A DNA stretch of 11,096 bases from GWB1-39-12 sp964435575. Its GTDB lineage: Bacteria > Patescibacteriota > Microgenomatia > UBA8517. Of the stretch, positions 1-5,461 are shown one piece after another (the stretch's first letter is position 1; each line of letters opens with the position of its first letter). The stretch lies in assembly GCA_964435575.1 (NCBI GenBank), contig CAYSZS010000028.1:1-11096 (forward strand), read 5' to 3'. The notes under the pieces are model-generated. The model searched no databases, was not told where the DNA came from, and saw only the letters and a program-made list of their open reading frames with translations. Position numbers and translations under genes: made by a program.

Positions 1-54
1 TTTGAGCTGCTCGGTTAGGTTGGCAACAAAAAATGGCTTTTCTGCTTTTTTCAT
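1..54 (-). CDS. rplJ: Ribosomal protein L10, first 18 codons only (cut by window edge)
   Basis: Reading the minus strand from 54 gives MKKAEKPFFVANLTEQLK, the usual start of ribosomal protein L10 (short basic start, then the 'V..L...L' segment of the first helix). L10 anchors the L7/L12 stalk on the large ribosomal subunit. Only the first 18 codons are inside the window. Support comes from position: it follows rplK-rplA on the same strand in the conserved order, and its upstream sequence is a typical L10 leader. There is no clear Shine-Dalgarno sequence before the ATG; an 8-bp hairpin (71-88) sits 17 bases upstream instead. Confidence 0.8.
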   Translation of the reverse strand, partial: MKKAEKPFFVANLTEQLK

Positions 55-70
55 AACAGTTTCAAGGAAA

Positions 71-163
71 CCGTGAACTTGTTCACGGAGGAATTGAACC
101 TGTTATATAATTCTCACTCAGGTGTGAAACCGAGCCTTAAAAAGGCGAGGAGAATTCTATAAC
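71..163 (-). other. Second structured block of the rplJ 5' UTR, downstream of the attenuator
   Basis: Between the attenuator and the rplJ start codon lie three stems. A 14-position stem (102-115 with 150-163) has 13 matches and encloses a small GCCTT/AAGGC hairpin (134-146). A perfect 8-bp hairpin CCGTGAAC/GTTCACGG lies at 71-88. No Shine-Dalgarno sequence is visible in this stretch. The stems could stabilise the mRNA or control initiation; the sequence alone does not decide. Confidence 0.5.
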
Positions 164-169
164 TTCAAT

Positions 170-192
170 TAAAAAAGACGCCCGAGGCGTCT
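170..192 (-). terminator. Attenuator terminator in the rplJ leader
   Basis: A 7-bp perfect stem (AGACGCC, loop TCG, GGCGTCT on the minus strand; 176-192) is followed by a run of six T (171-176 on the complement). It is a textbook intrinsic terminator acting before rplJ, and its left arm is also claimed by the upstream CCGAGGC segment, so it is conditional. Confidence 0.75.
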
Positions 193-285
193 AATACTGA
201 ATTGCCTCGGCGTGTCTTACTATCGCGAAGAGAGAGCCAAGCTCTGCTTATGTCTTCCGACCGCACACTTTCTTAGGACAGGCTT

Positions 286-314
286 ATTATATGTGTATCG
301 GCATGTTTGGTCAA
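286..314 (-). promoter_or_regulatory. Sigma-70-type promoter of rplJ
   Basis: On the minus strand, TTGACC (309-314) and a perfect TATAAT (286-291) are separated by exactly 17 bases. Predicted transcription start is near 279, just ahead of the L10 leader. It means rplJ is transcribed independently of rplK-rplA here. Confidence 0.8.
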
Positions 315-379
315 GCGTTAATTTACCGGTTGACTATTCGGCTTTTCTAAATTAAATTCTTCCTACACACTTTTTACGA

Positions 380-408
380 TTGACAAGTATCTTATAGTAA
401 TTTATAAT
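380..408 (+). promoter_or_regulatory. Consensus promoter of the plus-strand biosynthetic cluster
   Basis: TTGACA (380-385) and TATAAT (403-408), both perfect, 17 bases apart. Predicted start near 415. It diverges from the rplJ promoter about 65 bases away. A consensus promoter followed by an attenuator suggests a cluster that is strongly initiated and then held back in the leader. Confidence 0.85.
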
Positions 409-424
409 GCATAAATATTAATTT

Positions 425-472
425 ATGAACTTGAATAATTTAATTATCTTTACTTTTACCCTCCTTACATAG
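425..472 (+). CDS. Putative 15-residue attenuator leader peptide
   Basis: A 15-codon frame reads MNLNNLIIFTFTLLT and stops at TAG (470-472), starting about 10 bases after the predicted transcription start, without a Shine-Dalgarno sequence. It is rich in Leu (4), Thr (3), Asn (3), Ile (2) and Phe (2). It has no His or Trp. Its codons 12-13 contain attenuator segment 1 and its stop codon touches segment 2, the geometry used by the trp and his leader peptides, where ribosome stalling decides which hairpin forms. Which amino acid would be sensed is not clear. Translation is inferred from position and length, not shown; it could be a chance frame. Confidence 0.5.
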   Translation: MNLNNLIIFTFTLLT

Positions 473-519
473 GGGGTTGTCTGATGGATTGAGTTTGCCG
501 ATAAACTCTAACAACCTCC
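458..519 (+). promoter_or_regulatory. Trp-type attenuator: segments 1-3 (pause and antiterminator hairpins)
   Basis: Segment 1 (458-463, ACCCTC) can pair with segment 2 (472-477, GGGGGT). Segment 2 (472-480, GGGGGTTGT) can instead pair with segment 3 (511-519, ACAACCTCC) over 9 positions with one G-U, enclosing a hairpin GAGTTT/AAACTC (491-508). Segment 3 overlaps the left arm of the terminator, so 2:3 pairing prevents termination. This mutually exclusive 1:2 / 2:3 / 3:4 arrangement is seen directly. The ribosome-stalling mechanism is inferred from the overlapping leader peptide. Confidence 0.65.
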
Positions 520-540
520 TTTAAAAAAGGAGGTTTTTTT
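513..540 (+). terminator. Attenuator terminator before the cluster
   Basis: A 10-bp perfect stem AACCTCCTTT (513-522) / AAAGGAGGTT (526-535) with an AAA loop is followed directly by a T run ending at 540. It is a strong plus-strand intrinsic terminator standing between the promoter and the first gene. Its right arm contains AAAGGAGG, an ideal Shine-Dalgarno sequence 7 bases before GTG 541, so the hairpin would also hide a ribosome-binding site in read-through mRNA. Confidence 0.8.
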
Positions 541-1710
541 GTGGGAGTTGTACAGTATTATAGAGCTAATACTATGAAAATTGAAAATTTAGAAAAAATA
601 ATCAGCCAGAGGATAGAAAATCGAGATAACTTCTCAAATTCATATACTGTTTTTTTGAAAAAAGCAGGTAGAAAAAAAATAGCTGAAAAGTTGGGTGAAG
701 AATCAATCGAAACAATAATTGAAATAATTAAATCAGACAAGAAAAGAATTATTTACGAAACAGCTGACCTTATTTACCATCTTATGGTAGCTCTGAGCAT
801 ATCGGGCATTAAGTGGAAAGACATAGAATCCGAATTGGAAAAGCGTAATATAATAATCAGCCGGACAAGAAAAACTAAGTCTAAACCTCATCTTTACATT
901 TTATTACATGTTCATAAGTGTGCTGGTAGTACTCTTCGCCATCACATTATTAGATCACTTAAGAGTGGGGAATATCTTATTTTCAGAAAAAGTGTGGATT
1001 CGGATTTCGAAGATAGACAAAAGATTGAAAAGTACTTAAAAAAGCAGAGCCGGGATAAGCTTAAAAAAATTAGATTTATTACGGGTCATGGTACGTTTTA
1101 TGGTATCCATAAATTTTTTCCAGATTCAGAACCAAGATATATAGTTTTTTTGAGAAACCCATTTTTAAGAACTGTTTCGAACTATAATTTCTTTGTTCAG
1201 ACAAAAGACGACGGTCATGGGAGCAGAAAATCAATATTTGACTCAAGACATCATGTTAAGGATTTCAAGTCTTGGTTTACAAAAACCGACATAATGCAAA
1301 ATTATATAACCAGATTCCTGCGTTTAAGAGTTATGAATGTTGGAATGACAAAAAAATTAACAGAGAAAGATATTATTTTTATTAAAAATGTTTTTAAAGA
1401 TTTTTATTTTATTGGGCTGACTGAAAGACAAGAAGATTACTTATTTTTGTATGGATTATTTGGAGTTAAAAGATTTTATGAAGATCGGAATGTGTCTGTT
1501 AGGTATTATGAACCCGGAAGGCAAGATGAGATTATATTCAAAAAGATGAATCAATTTGATTACGAAATCTATGAGGACTCGATACAACTTAACAAAAAAT
1601 TTCGTTTGAATAAGAAAAATAATTATAACAAAGTTGTAGGAAAGGTAAGGAAAATGCGGGGTAAAACAAAGATATTGAAAAATAAATATAAGAAAATAGA
1701 ACGATTATGA
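541..1710 (+). CDS. HisE-type phosphoribosyl-ATP pyrophosphohydrolase fused to a PAPS-type sulfotransferase
   Basis: Two domains in one chain of 389 residues. Residues 12-102 match HisE (PRA-PH, MazG-like all-alpha fold): the metal-binding pattern is intact, with EE53-54 and E57, then E73 and D76 in YETADLIYHL. HisE releases pyrophosphate from N1-phosphoribosyl-ATP. Residues 116-330 look like a PAPS-dependent sulfotransferase: HVHKCAGSTL (123-132) fits the 5'-phosphosulfate loop, GHGTF (182-186) the following conserved segment, and FLRNPFLRTVSNY (203-215) the 3'-phosphate site with R205 and S213. The C-terminus is very Lys-rich. GTG 541 has an ideal AAGGAGG 7 bases upstream; ATG 574 fits the HisE family start better (MKIENLEK). 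It overlaps the next gene by 4 bases (ATGA). I know of no standard HisE-sulfotransferase fusion. Domain calls are confident; the substrate is unknown. Confidence 0.8.
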   Translation: MGVVQYYRANTMKIENLEKIISQRIENRDNFSNSYTVFLKKAGRKKIAEKLGEESIETIIEIIKSDKKRIIYETADLIYHLMVALSISGIKWKDIESELEKRNIIISRTRKTKSKPHLYILLHVHKCAGSTLRHHIIRSLKSGEYLIFRKSVDSDFEDRQKIEKYLKKQSRDKLKKIRFITGHGTFYGIHKFFPDSEPRYIVFLRNPFLRTVSNYNFFVQTKDDGHGSRKSIFDSRHHVKDFKSWFTKTDIMQNYITRFLRLRVMNVGMTKKLTEKDIIFIKNVFKDFYFIGLTERQEDYLFLYGLFGVKRFYEDRNVSVRYYEPGRQDEIIFKKMNQFDYEIYEDSIQLNKKFRLNKKNNYNKVVGKVRKMRGKTKILKNKYKKIERL

Positions 1711-3002
1711 TAGAGGTTAAATGCGATTATGATACATTCAAGGTTTGGGGAAATTTAAGTGTTCCACGGGATATATATTTTGGACTTGGATATGAAGATA
1801 GAATAAAAACTTTTCCAAGTAAAATCGCCGGATGGTTGAGGGTATTAAACGTTAGGGGAAACTTTCTAGACGTGTTTGACGGAGAAGGTTCCTTTCAGGT
1901 TTTTCTTGATACTGAGTTGAGATCCAATCTAAGAACACGAAAGTGCCCCAGTATTAGTTCTGGGGACATTTTGGAAATAGAGGGAGTGTTTACGGAAAAT
2001 TCCAGAGGAGATCAAATATTCGCAGCACAAGATGTAAAGAACATTGGTGAAATAGGGAAACCATTAAGACATGATCCAGAAAATCCAAAATTAAAACCTT
2101 TTATCTGGGCAATTAGACGTCAAGGAGAAAGGGAAAAACGAATTGAGCAACAAGTGATTCCGACAGAGGTGGAAAGATTTTTGCAGGGGGAAGATTTTGT
2201 TAAAGTTAGTACTTCAACATTCGATAGTGTGGATACGGGTTTGGGATCGAAACCTTTTGAACTGGCGGGTTCAGATTTCAAACTTCGAAGGGATTTCGAT
2301 TTACCAACAAGAGCTTATCTGATGAACTTATCTAGGGTCTACCAAATGGGGTTTGTCTATAGAGACGAGGGTGAATCCCCTAAAAATCGGAACGAGTTTA
2401 TTATTGCACAAGTTTTCGCCCATGGCAATATGGGTGCGGGTAGAAATCTGGCATTGGAACTTGTAAGTCAGATTGCAGAGAGATATATGGGAAGGAAACC
2501 AACAATTAGGCAAATAGATTTTATTCCGTTTATTTTAGAAAAGAGTGGATCGAGAAGTATTTCAGAACTATATAAAGTGAATGGTATCGATCTGGGTGAT
2601 GAGCTAGTGCAAAATGGGTTGTTGTACGGTTTGTACAAAGAATATAAAAAGGGTATTGTTGATCCTACTTTAATAAATGGATTTCCTTCAATAAAAGTCC
2701 CTTTTGCCGTAGTAGATCCAGAAAATCCTGGTCTATCAGAAGATTTTCGGCTGATTTGGGAGGGAAAAACTATTTTCCATGGAAGTCAGGAAATAAATAA
2801 TTATCCTGAACAGGTTGCGAAATACATGTCGATATGGGGAAATAATTTTGGACAAGATTTATCCGAGGGTGAAAAAAGATATCTTGAGTTATTGAAGTAT
2901 GGAATGTTTCCTTACTGGGGGCTTGCCTTAAGTGTTGATCTATTGACACAAGTGGTTACAGGTTTGGATGACGTTCGTGACTTAAGGCCTACTCTAACTT
3001 GA
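1707..3002 (+). CDS. Class IIb aminoacyl-tRNA synthetase paralogue (Asp/Asn/Lys type) with altered motif 3
   Basis: 431 residues, the length of a compact archaeal-type Asp/AsnRS. An OB-fold anticodon-binding-like domain (about 38-115: IAGWLRVLNVRG, then FQVFL and GDILEIEGVF) is followed by a class II catalytic core. Motif 2 is recognisable as VYRDEG (R219, D220, E221). The amino-acid-site segment GKTIFHGSQEIN resembles the GxSQE/GxSELN segment of Asp/Asn/LysRS. Motif 3, normally GxGxGxDR, reads GLALSVDL (405-412): the near-invariant arginine that contacts ATP is Leu412, and the glycine before Asp is replaced too. A normal synthetase role is therefore doubtful. It could aminoacylate a small molecule, be a regulatory subunit (as HisZ is for short HisG), or be inactive. 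Translationally coupled to the fusion gene upstream; the next gene starts 10 bases after its stop. Confidence 0.75.
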   Translation: MIEVKCDYDTFKVWGNLSVPRDIYFGLGYEDRIKTFPSKIAGWLRVLNVRGNFLDVFDGEGSFQVFLDTELRSNLRTRKCPSISSGDILEIEGVFTENSRGDQIFAAQDVKNIGEIGKPLRHDPENPKLKPFIWAIRRQGEREKRIEQQVIPTEVERFLQGEDFVKVSTSTFDSVDTGLGSKPFELAGSDFKLRRDFDLPTRAYLMNLSRVYQMGFVYRDEGESPKNRNEFIIAQVFAHGNMGAGRNLALELVSQIAERYMGRKPTIRQIDFIPFILEKSGSRSISELYKVNGIDLGDELVQNGLLYGLYKEYKKGIVDPTLINGFPSIKVPFAVVDPENPGLSEDFRLIWEGKTIFHGSQEINNYPEQVAKYMSIWGNNFGQDLSEGEKRYLELLKYGMFPYWGLALSVDLLTQVVTGLDDVRDLRPTLT

Positions 3003-3012
3003 AGATAAAACT

Positions 3013-4164
3013 ATGAAAAATAAATTAAAAATATATTTTGTCGGCGGAAATCGCAACTTGAAAACAGGGGGTGGTGCAAATATTTCCTTATCAGCACTAG
3101 AGAATGAACTAATCAAGTTGAACTATAATGTTATCCCCGTTATGGGTATTAATGTTAAGGATGCATTAAGTTTTTGTAAATTATCGCACATTTCATTCAA
3201 TCCCTTATTAAAATTTACTTGTAAAGAAATTATTAAAAATTGGCAGGATGCATTTATTTTGTTGAATTATTGTTTGAAAACATCACAAGGATTAAAAAGA
3301 ATTAAAGATCCTAATTCACTAATTATAAATAACGGGCATTGGTGTTTTAATTCAGATGTATTAGTCATCAGGTTTTTAATGAAGTCATATCTAAACCACT
3401 TAAAAGGGTTAAATTATATAACGCCTTGGTATCTTTCTTTGCTGGATTTAAAGAAAAAAATAATTTTATTTGTCGAAAATAAAATTATTAAGGATACCAA
3501 TATTAAAAAAATTATTACCCTTTCTGATAAAAGTAAGGATGATTTTAATGATTGTTATCCAGGACTTAGTTCTAAAGTGGTTGTGATACCAAATGGAGTG
3601 AATAAAGATGTGTTCAGGTTTTCAGTTAAAGATAGATTAAAGACAAGGAAATTATTGGGAATAAACAAAAAACATCCAGTTATTCTGTTTGTTGGAGGGA
3701 ATATTTACAGAAAAAATTTTGAATTAGTGATAAAGGTTTTCAAAAATTTACCTAGCGATATACACTTATTAGCTATAATTCGAAGAGAGGAATTAGATAA
3801 AGCTAAAGAATTTTCAAAAGGTTTTGGAAACATAACATTTCTTCCGTGGCAAGACAATCCATCGATGTATTACAATGCTAGCGATATACTAATAGCTCCT
3901 ACAATTTACGACACAGGCACTAAGGTTATTTTAGAGGCTTTAGTAAATGGTTTGTATTGTTTGGTAAGCGACAGTTCTGGTGTAGGAGAATTCATTGGTA
4001 ACGGAGAGGGAAAAATAATTGTGGGAAGTAATTCAAGAAAATATTATTCTGAAATTAGAAATCGTGGGGTCAGGGGGGTGGTGAGAAAAATACAACCGGG
4101 GAGATTAGTGTTGAGTTGGAGTGAAGTAGGGGTAATGTGGAATAGATTACTGTCGAGTCTTTAA
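3013..4164 (+). CDS. GT4-like glycosyltransferase (GT-B fold)
   Basis: 383 residues. The N-terminal Rossmann half begins with IYFVGGNRNLKTGGGANIS, like the glycine-rich acceptor-side loop of GT4 enzymes. The linker VVVIPNGVNKDVF (about residues 192-204) is the typical 'IPNGVD...F' entry to the C-terminal nucleotide-sugar domain, followed by VILFVGGNIYRKNFELVIKV. The usual EX7E motif appears as DX7E (D..GTKVIL.E, in IYDTGTKVILEAL), so the first acid is Asp. It transfers a sugar from an activated donor to an unknown acceptor, in the cytoplasm or at the inner face of the membrane. Starts 10 bases after the synthetase-like gene and is probably co-transcribed. Sugar and acceptor cannot be read from sequence. 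Confidence 0.8.
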   Translation: MKNKLKIYFVGGNRNLKTGGGANISLSALENELIKLNYNVIPVMGINVKDALSFCKLSHISFNPLLKFTCKEIIKNWQDAFILLNYCLKTSQGLKRIKDPNSLIINNGHWCFNSDVLVIRFLMKSYLNHLKGLNYITPWYLSLLDLKKKIILFVENKIIKDTNIKKIITLSDKSKDDFNDCYPGLSSKVVVIPNGVNKDVFRFSVKDRLKTRKLLGINKKHPVILFVGGNIYRKNFELVIKVFKNLPSDIHLLAIIRREELDKAKEFSKGFGNITFLPWQDNPSMYYNASDILIAPTIYDTGTKVILEALVNGLYCLVSDSSGVGEFIGNGEGKIIVGSNSRKYYSEIRNRGVRGVVRKIQPGRLVLSWSEVGVMWNRLLSSL

Positions 4165-4181
4165 TAACTTTAATAAATAGT

Positions 4182-4209
4182 CTGTACGGGTTAAAGCCCG
4201 CAGTATTTT
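4182..4209 (+). terminator. Weak hairpin between the glycosyltransferase and LOG-like genes
   Basis: CTG-TA-CGGG (4182-4190), loop TTAAAG, CCCG-CAG (4197-4203), then TATTTT, 17 bases after the glycosyltransferase stop. A TTGACT (4208-4213) follows but has no convincing -10 box. It may be a partial terminator or processing site splitting the cluster into 3+2 genes. The stem is short and the T tract broken. Confidence 0.3.
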
Positions 4210-4266
4210 GACTCAACTAAACTATTCTACATCCATAAGCAGTTTTAAGATAAATTGAACAAAAAA

Positions 4267-4791
4267 ATGAAAAAAGTGATATTTGTTGCAGGAAATTCTC
4301 ATGGTGAGATTAGAAAAAGTGCTATTAGAATGGCAAGGGTCGTAGGGCGTCTGATAGCGAAGAATGGAAATATTTTATTAACAGGTGGAACATTAGGGGT
4401 TCCTGAAGAAGCTGTAATGGGGGCTAAAGAAAAAAATGGGGAAACAGTTGCGATTTCACCAGGTGTCAGTATGAAAGAACATCTGGAAAAATATAAACAG
4501 TCGGCAAGAAGTGACAAATATATTTTTACTGGCCTAGGTGATATGGGTAGGAATATATATAATATCCGATCTTGCGATGCGGTGGTTATTATTGGTGGTG
4601 GAATGGGTACATTAACTGAGTTTTGTATGGCATATGCTGAAGGTAAACCGATAGGAGTTTTACTTGGTACTGGTGGGATAACAAGTATTATAAAGGAGTT
4701 AATTAATTTAACGAAGAAAAAACCTAAAGCGCCTGTTTTCTATTCTGACAAACCAGGTGATCTTATTAATAAAATATCGAAGGTCTATTAA
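4267..4791 (+). CDS. LOG/TIGR00725-family nucleotide-binding (phosphoribohydrolase-like) protein
   Basis: About 174 residues from ATG 4267; a TTG 12 bases earlier is in frame but unlikely to be the start. Rossmann-like fold with LLTGGTLGVPEEAVMGAK near residue 35, the phosphate-binding GGGMGTLTEF (the GGxGTxxE motif of the LOG/lysine decarboxylase-like superfamily) and MGRNIYNIRSCDAVVIIGGG just before it, as in TIGR00725 proteins. LOG enzymes remove ribose-5-phosphate from nucleoside 5'-monophosphates; many bacterial relatives are uncharacterised. In this cluster the substrate could be AMP or phosphoribosyl-AMP, an inference. No clear Shine-Dalgarno sequence is visible. Its stop is 5 bases before the next start, so these two genes are tightly coupled. 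Confidence 0.8.
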   Translation: MKKVIFVAGNSHGEIRKSAIRMARVVGRLIAKNGNILLTGGTLGVPEEAVMGAKEKNGETVAISPGVSMKEHLEKYKQSARSDKYIFTGLGDMGRNIYNIRSCDAVVIIGGGMGTLTEFCMAYAEGKPIGVLLGTGGITSIIKELINLTKKKPKAPVFYSDKPGDLINKISKVY

Positions 4792-4796
4792 AGAAA

Positions 4797-5399
4797 ATGA
4801 TAGTTGCTGTACAAAAAAACGGTAAGCTTTCAGAAGATTCACTGGAATTTCTAAAAAAGCATGGTTTTAATATAAAAAGAGCGAATAATTCAAGAAAACA
4901 TCATATTATTTCGAAGGAAGATATTATTATTCTCGTGAGGTATGGGGATATTGTTAATCTGGTGAAGTATGGAGTTGTGGATTGTGGAATTGTAGGTACA
5001 GACTTTTTAATTGAAAGTCTTAGATCAGGGAGTTCACCTTTAAAATATAAAGAATTAGACTTTGGTTACTGCCGAATTTCTCTAATAGTTTCGAAAAATA
5101 GTAGTTTTAAAAAAATAAAAGATTTTGAGGAAAAGACAGTTGTAACAGAATTACCTCGAATAACAAAAAAATTTTTTAACAACAAGGGGGTGAATGTTAA
5201 GGTAGTGAAAGTTAAAGGAAGCACTGAAGTATTCAGTTTTTTGGGTTTTGCTGACGCTATAGTGGATATTGTATCAACTGGTAGTTCAATTAGAACCTAT
5301 AATTTGAAGGAGTTTCAGAAGATTTTAGACATACAAGCGTTGCTAGTTTATAAATCATCTAGAAAAGTTGGCGGTTTGATATCCAAAATTAATTATTAA
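4797..5399 (+). CDS. hisG: ATP phosphoribosyltransferase, short form (HisG-like)
   Basis: 200 residues, matching the short catalytic form of HisG, which joins ATP and PRPP into N1-(5-phosphoribosyl)-ATP. Family landmarks in order: start IVAVQKNGKLSEDSLEFL (family: ALPKGRL), RYGDIVNLVKYGVVDCGIVGTDFL, LDFGYCRISLIVSK, then the PRPP/phosphate loop region GSTEVFSFLGFADAIVDIVS followed by TGSSIRTYNL. The family's lysine-glycine start is slightly altered (KNGK instead of KGR). The C-terminal regulatory domain of long HisG is absent. Short HisG normally needs HisZ, a HisRS-like partner, which is not in the window. No intrinsic terminator follows; the gene is convergent with rplA, 62 bases away. No other histidine genes are nearby except the HisE domain at the front of the cluster. 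Confidence 0.85.
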   Translation: MIVAVQKNGKLSEDSLEFLKKHGFNIKRANNSRKHHIISKEDIIILVRYGDIVNLVKYGVVDCGIVGTDFLIESLRSGSSPLKYKELDFGYCRISLIVSKNSSFKKIKDFEEKTVVTELPRITKKFFNNKGVNVKVVKVKGSTEVFSFLGFADAIVDIVSTGSSIRTYNLKEFQKILDIQALLVYKSSRKVGGLISKINY

Positions 5400-5461
5400 A
5401 ACAAACGACACCAGAGAACTTTTTCCTTGTAGTATAGGGTTATTTTTCAGACATTTTGTAT

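Larger units (their letters stand above)
55..279 (-). promoter_or_regulatory. L10-type leader RNA with transcription attenuator (rplJ 5' UTR)
   Basis: The 225-base transcribed leader of rplJ starts about 7 bases after the -10 box at 286-291. Its first part has the hallmarks of the L10 leader family: a GGAAGACA segment near the 5' end and a later GCCGAGG segment. In known L10 leaders the L10-L7/L12 complex binds this region and represses its own operon. Here CCGAGGC (minus strand of 204-210) can pair with GCCTCGG (minus strand of 183-189). That pairing destroys the left arm of the terminator hairpin at 176-192. The likely logic is: free leader gives antiterminator and expression; L10-bound leader gives terminator. 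Family assignment is by eye, without a covariance-model score. Confidence 0.7.

Noticed and set aside
415..540. T-box riboswitch upstream of the cluster
   Set aside because: An antiterminator/terminator pair is present, but the conserved T-box sequence (AGGGUGGNACCGCG type) and specifier stem are absent.
541..5399. Ordinary histidine operon
   Set aside because: Only the HisG and HisE functions are present, the other genes have no role in histidine synthesis, and the leader peptide has no histidine codons.
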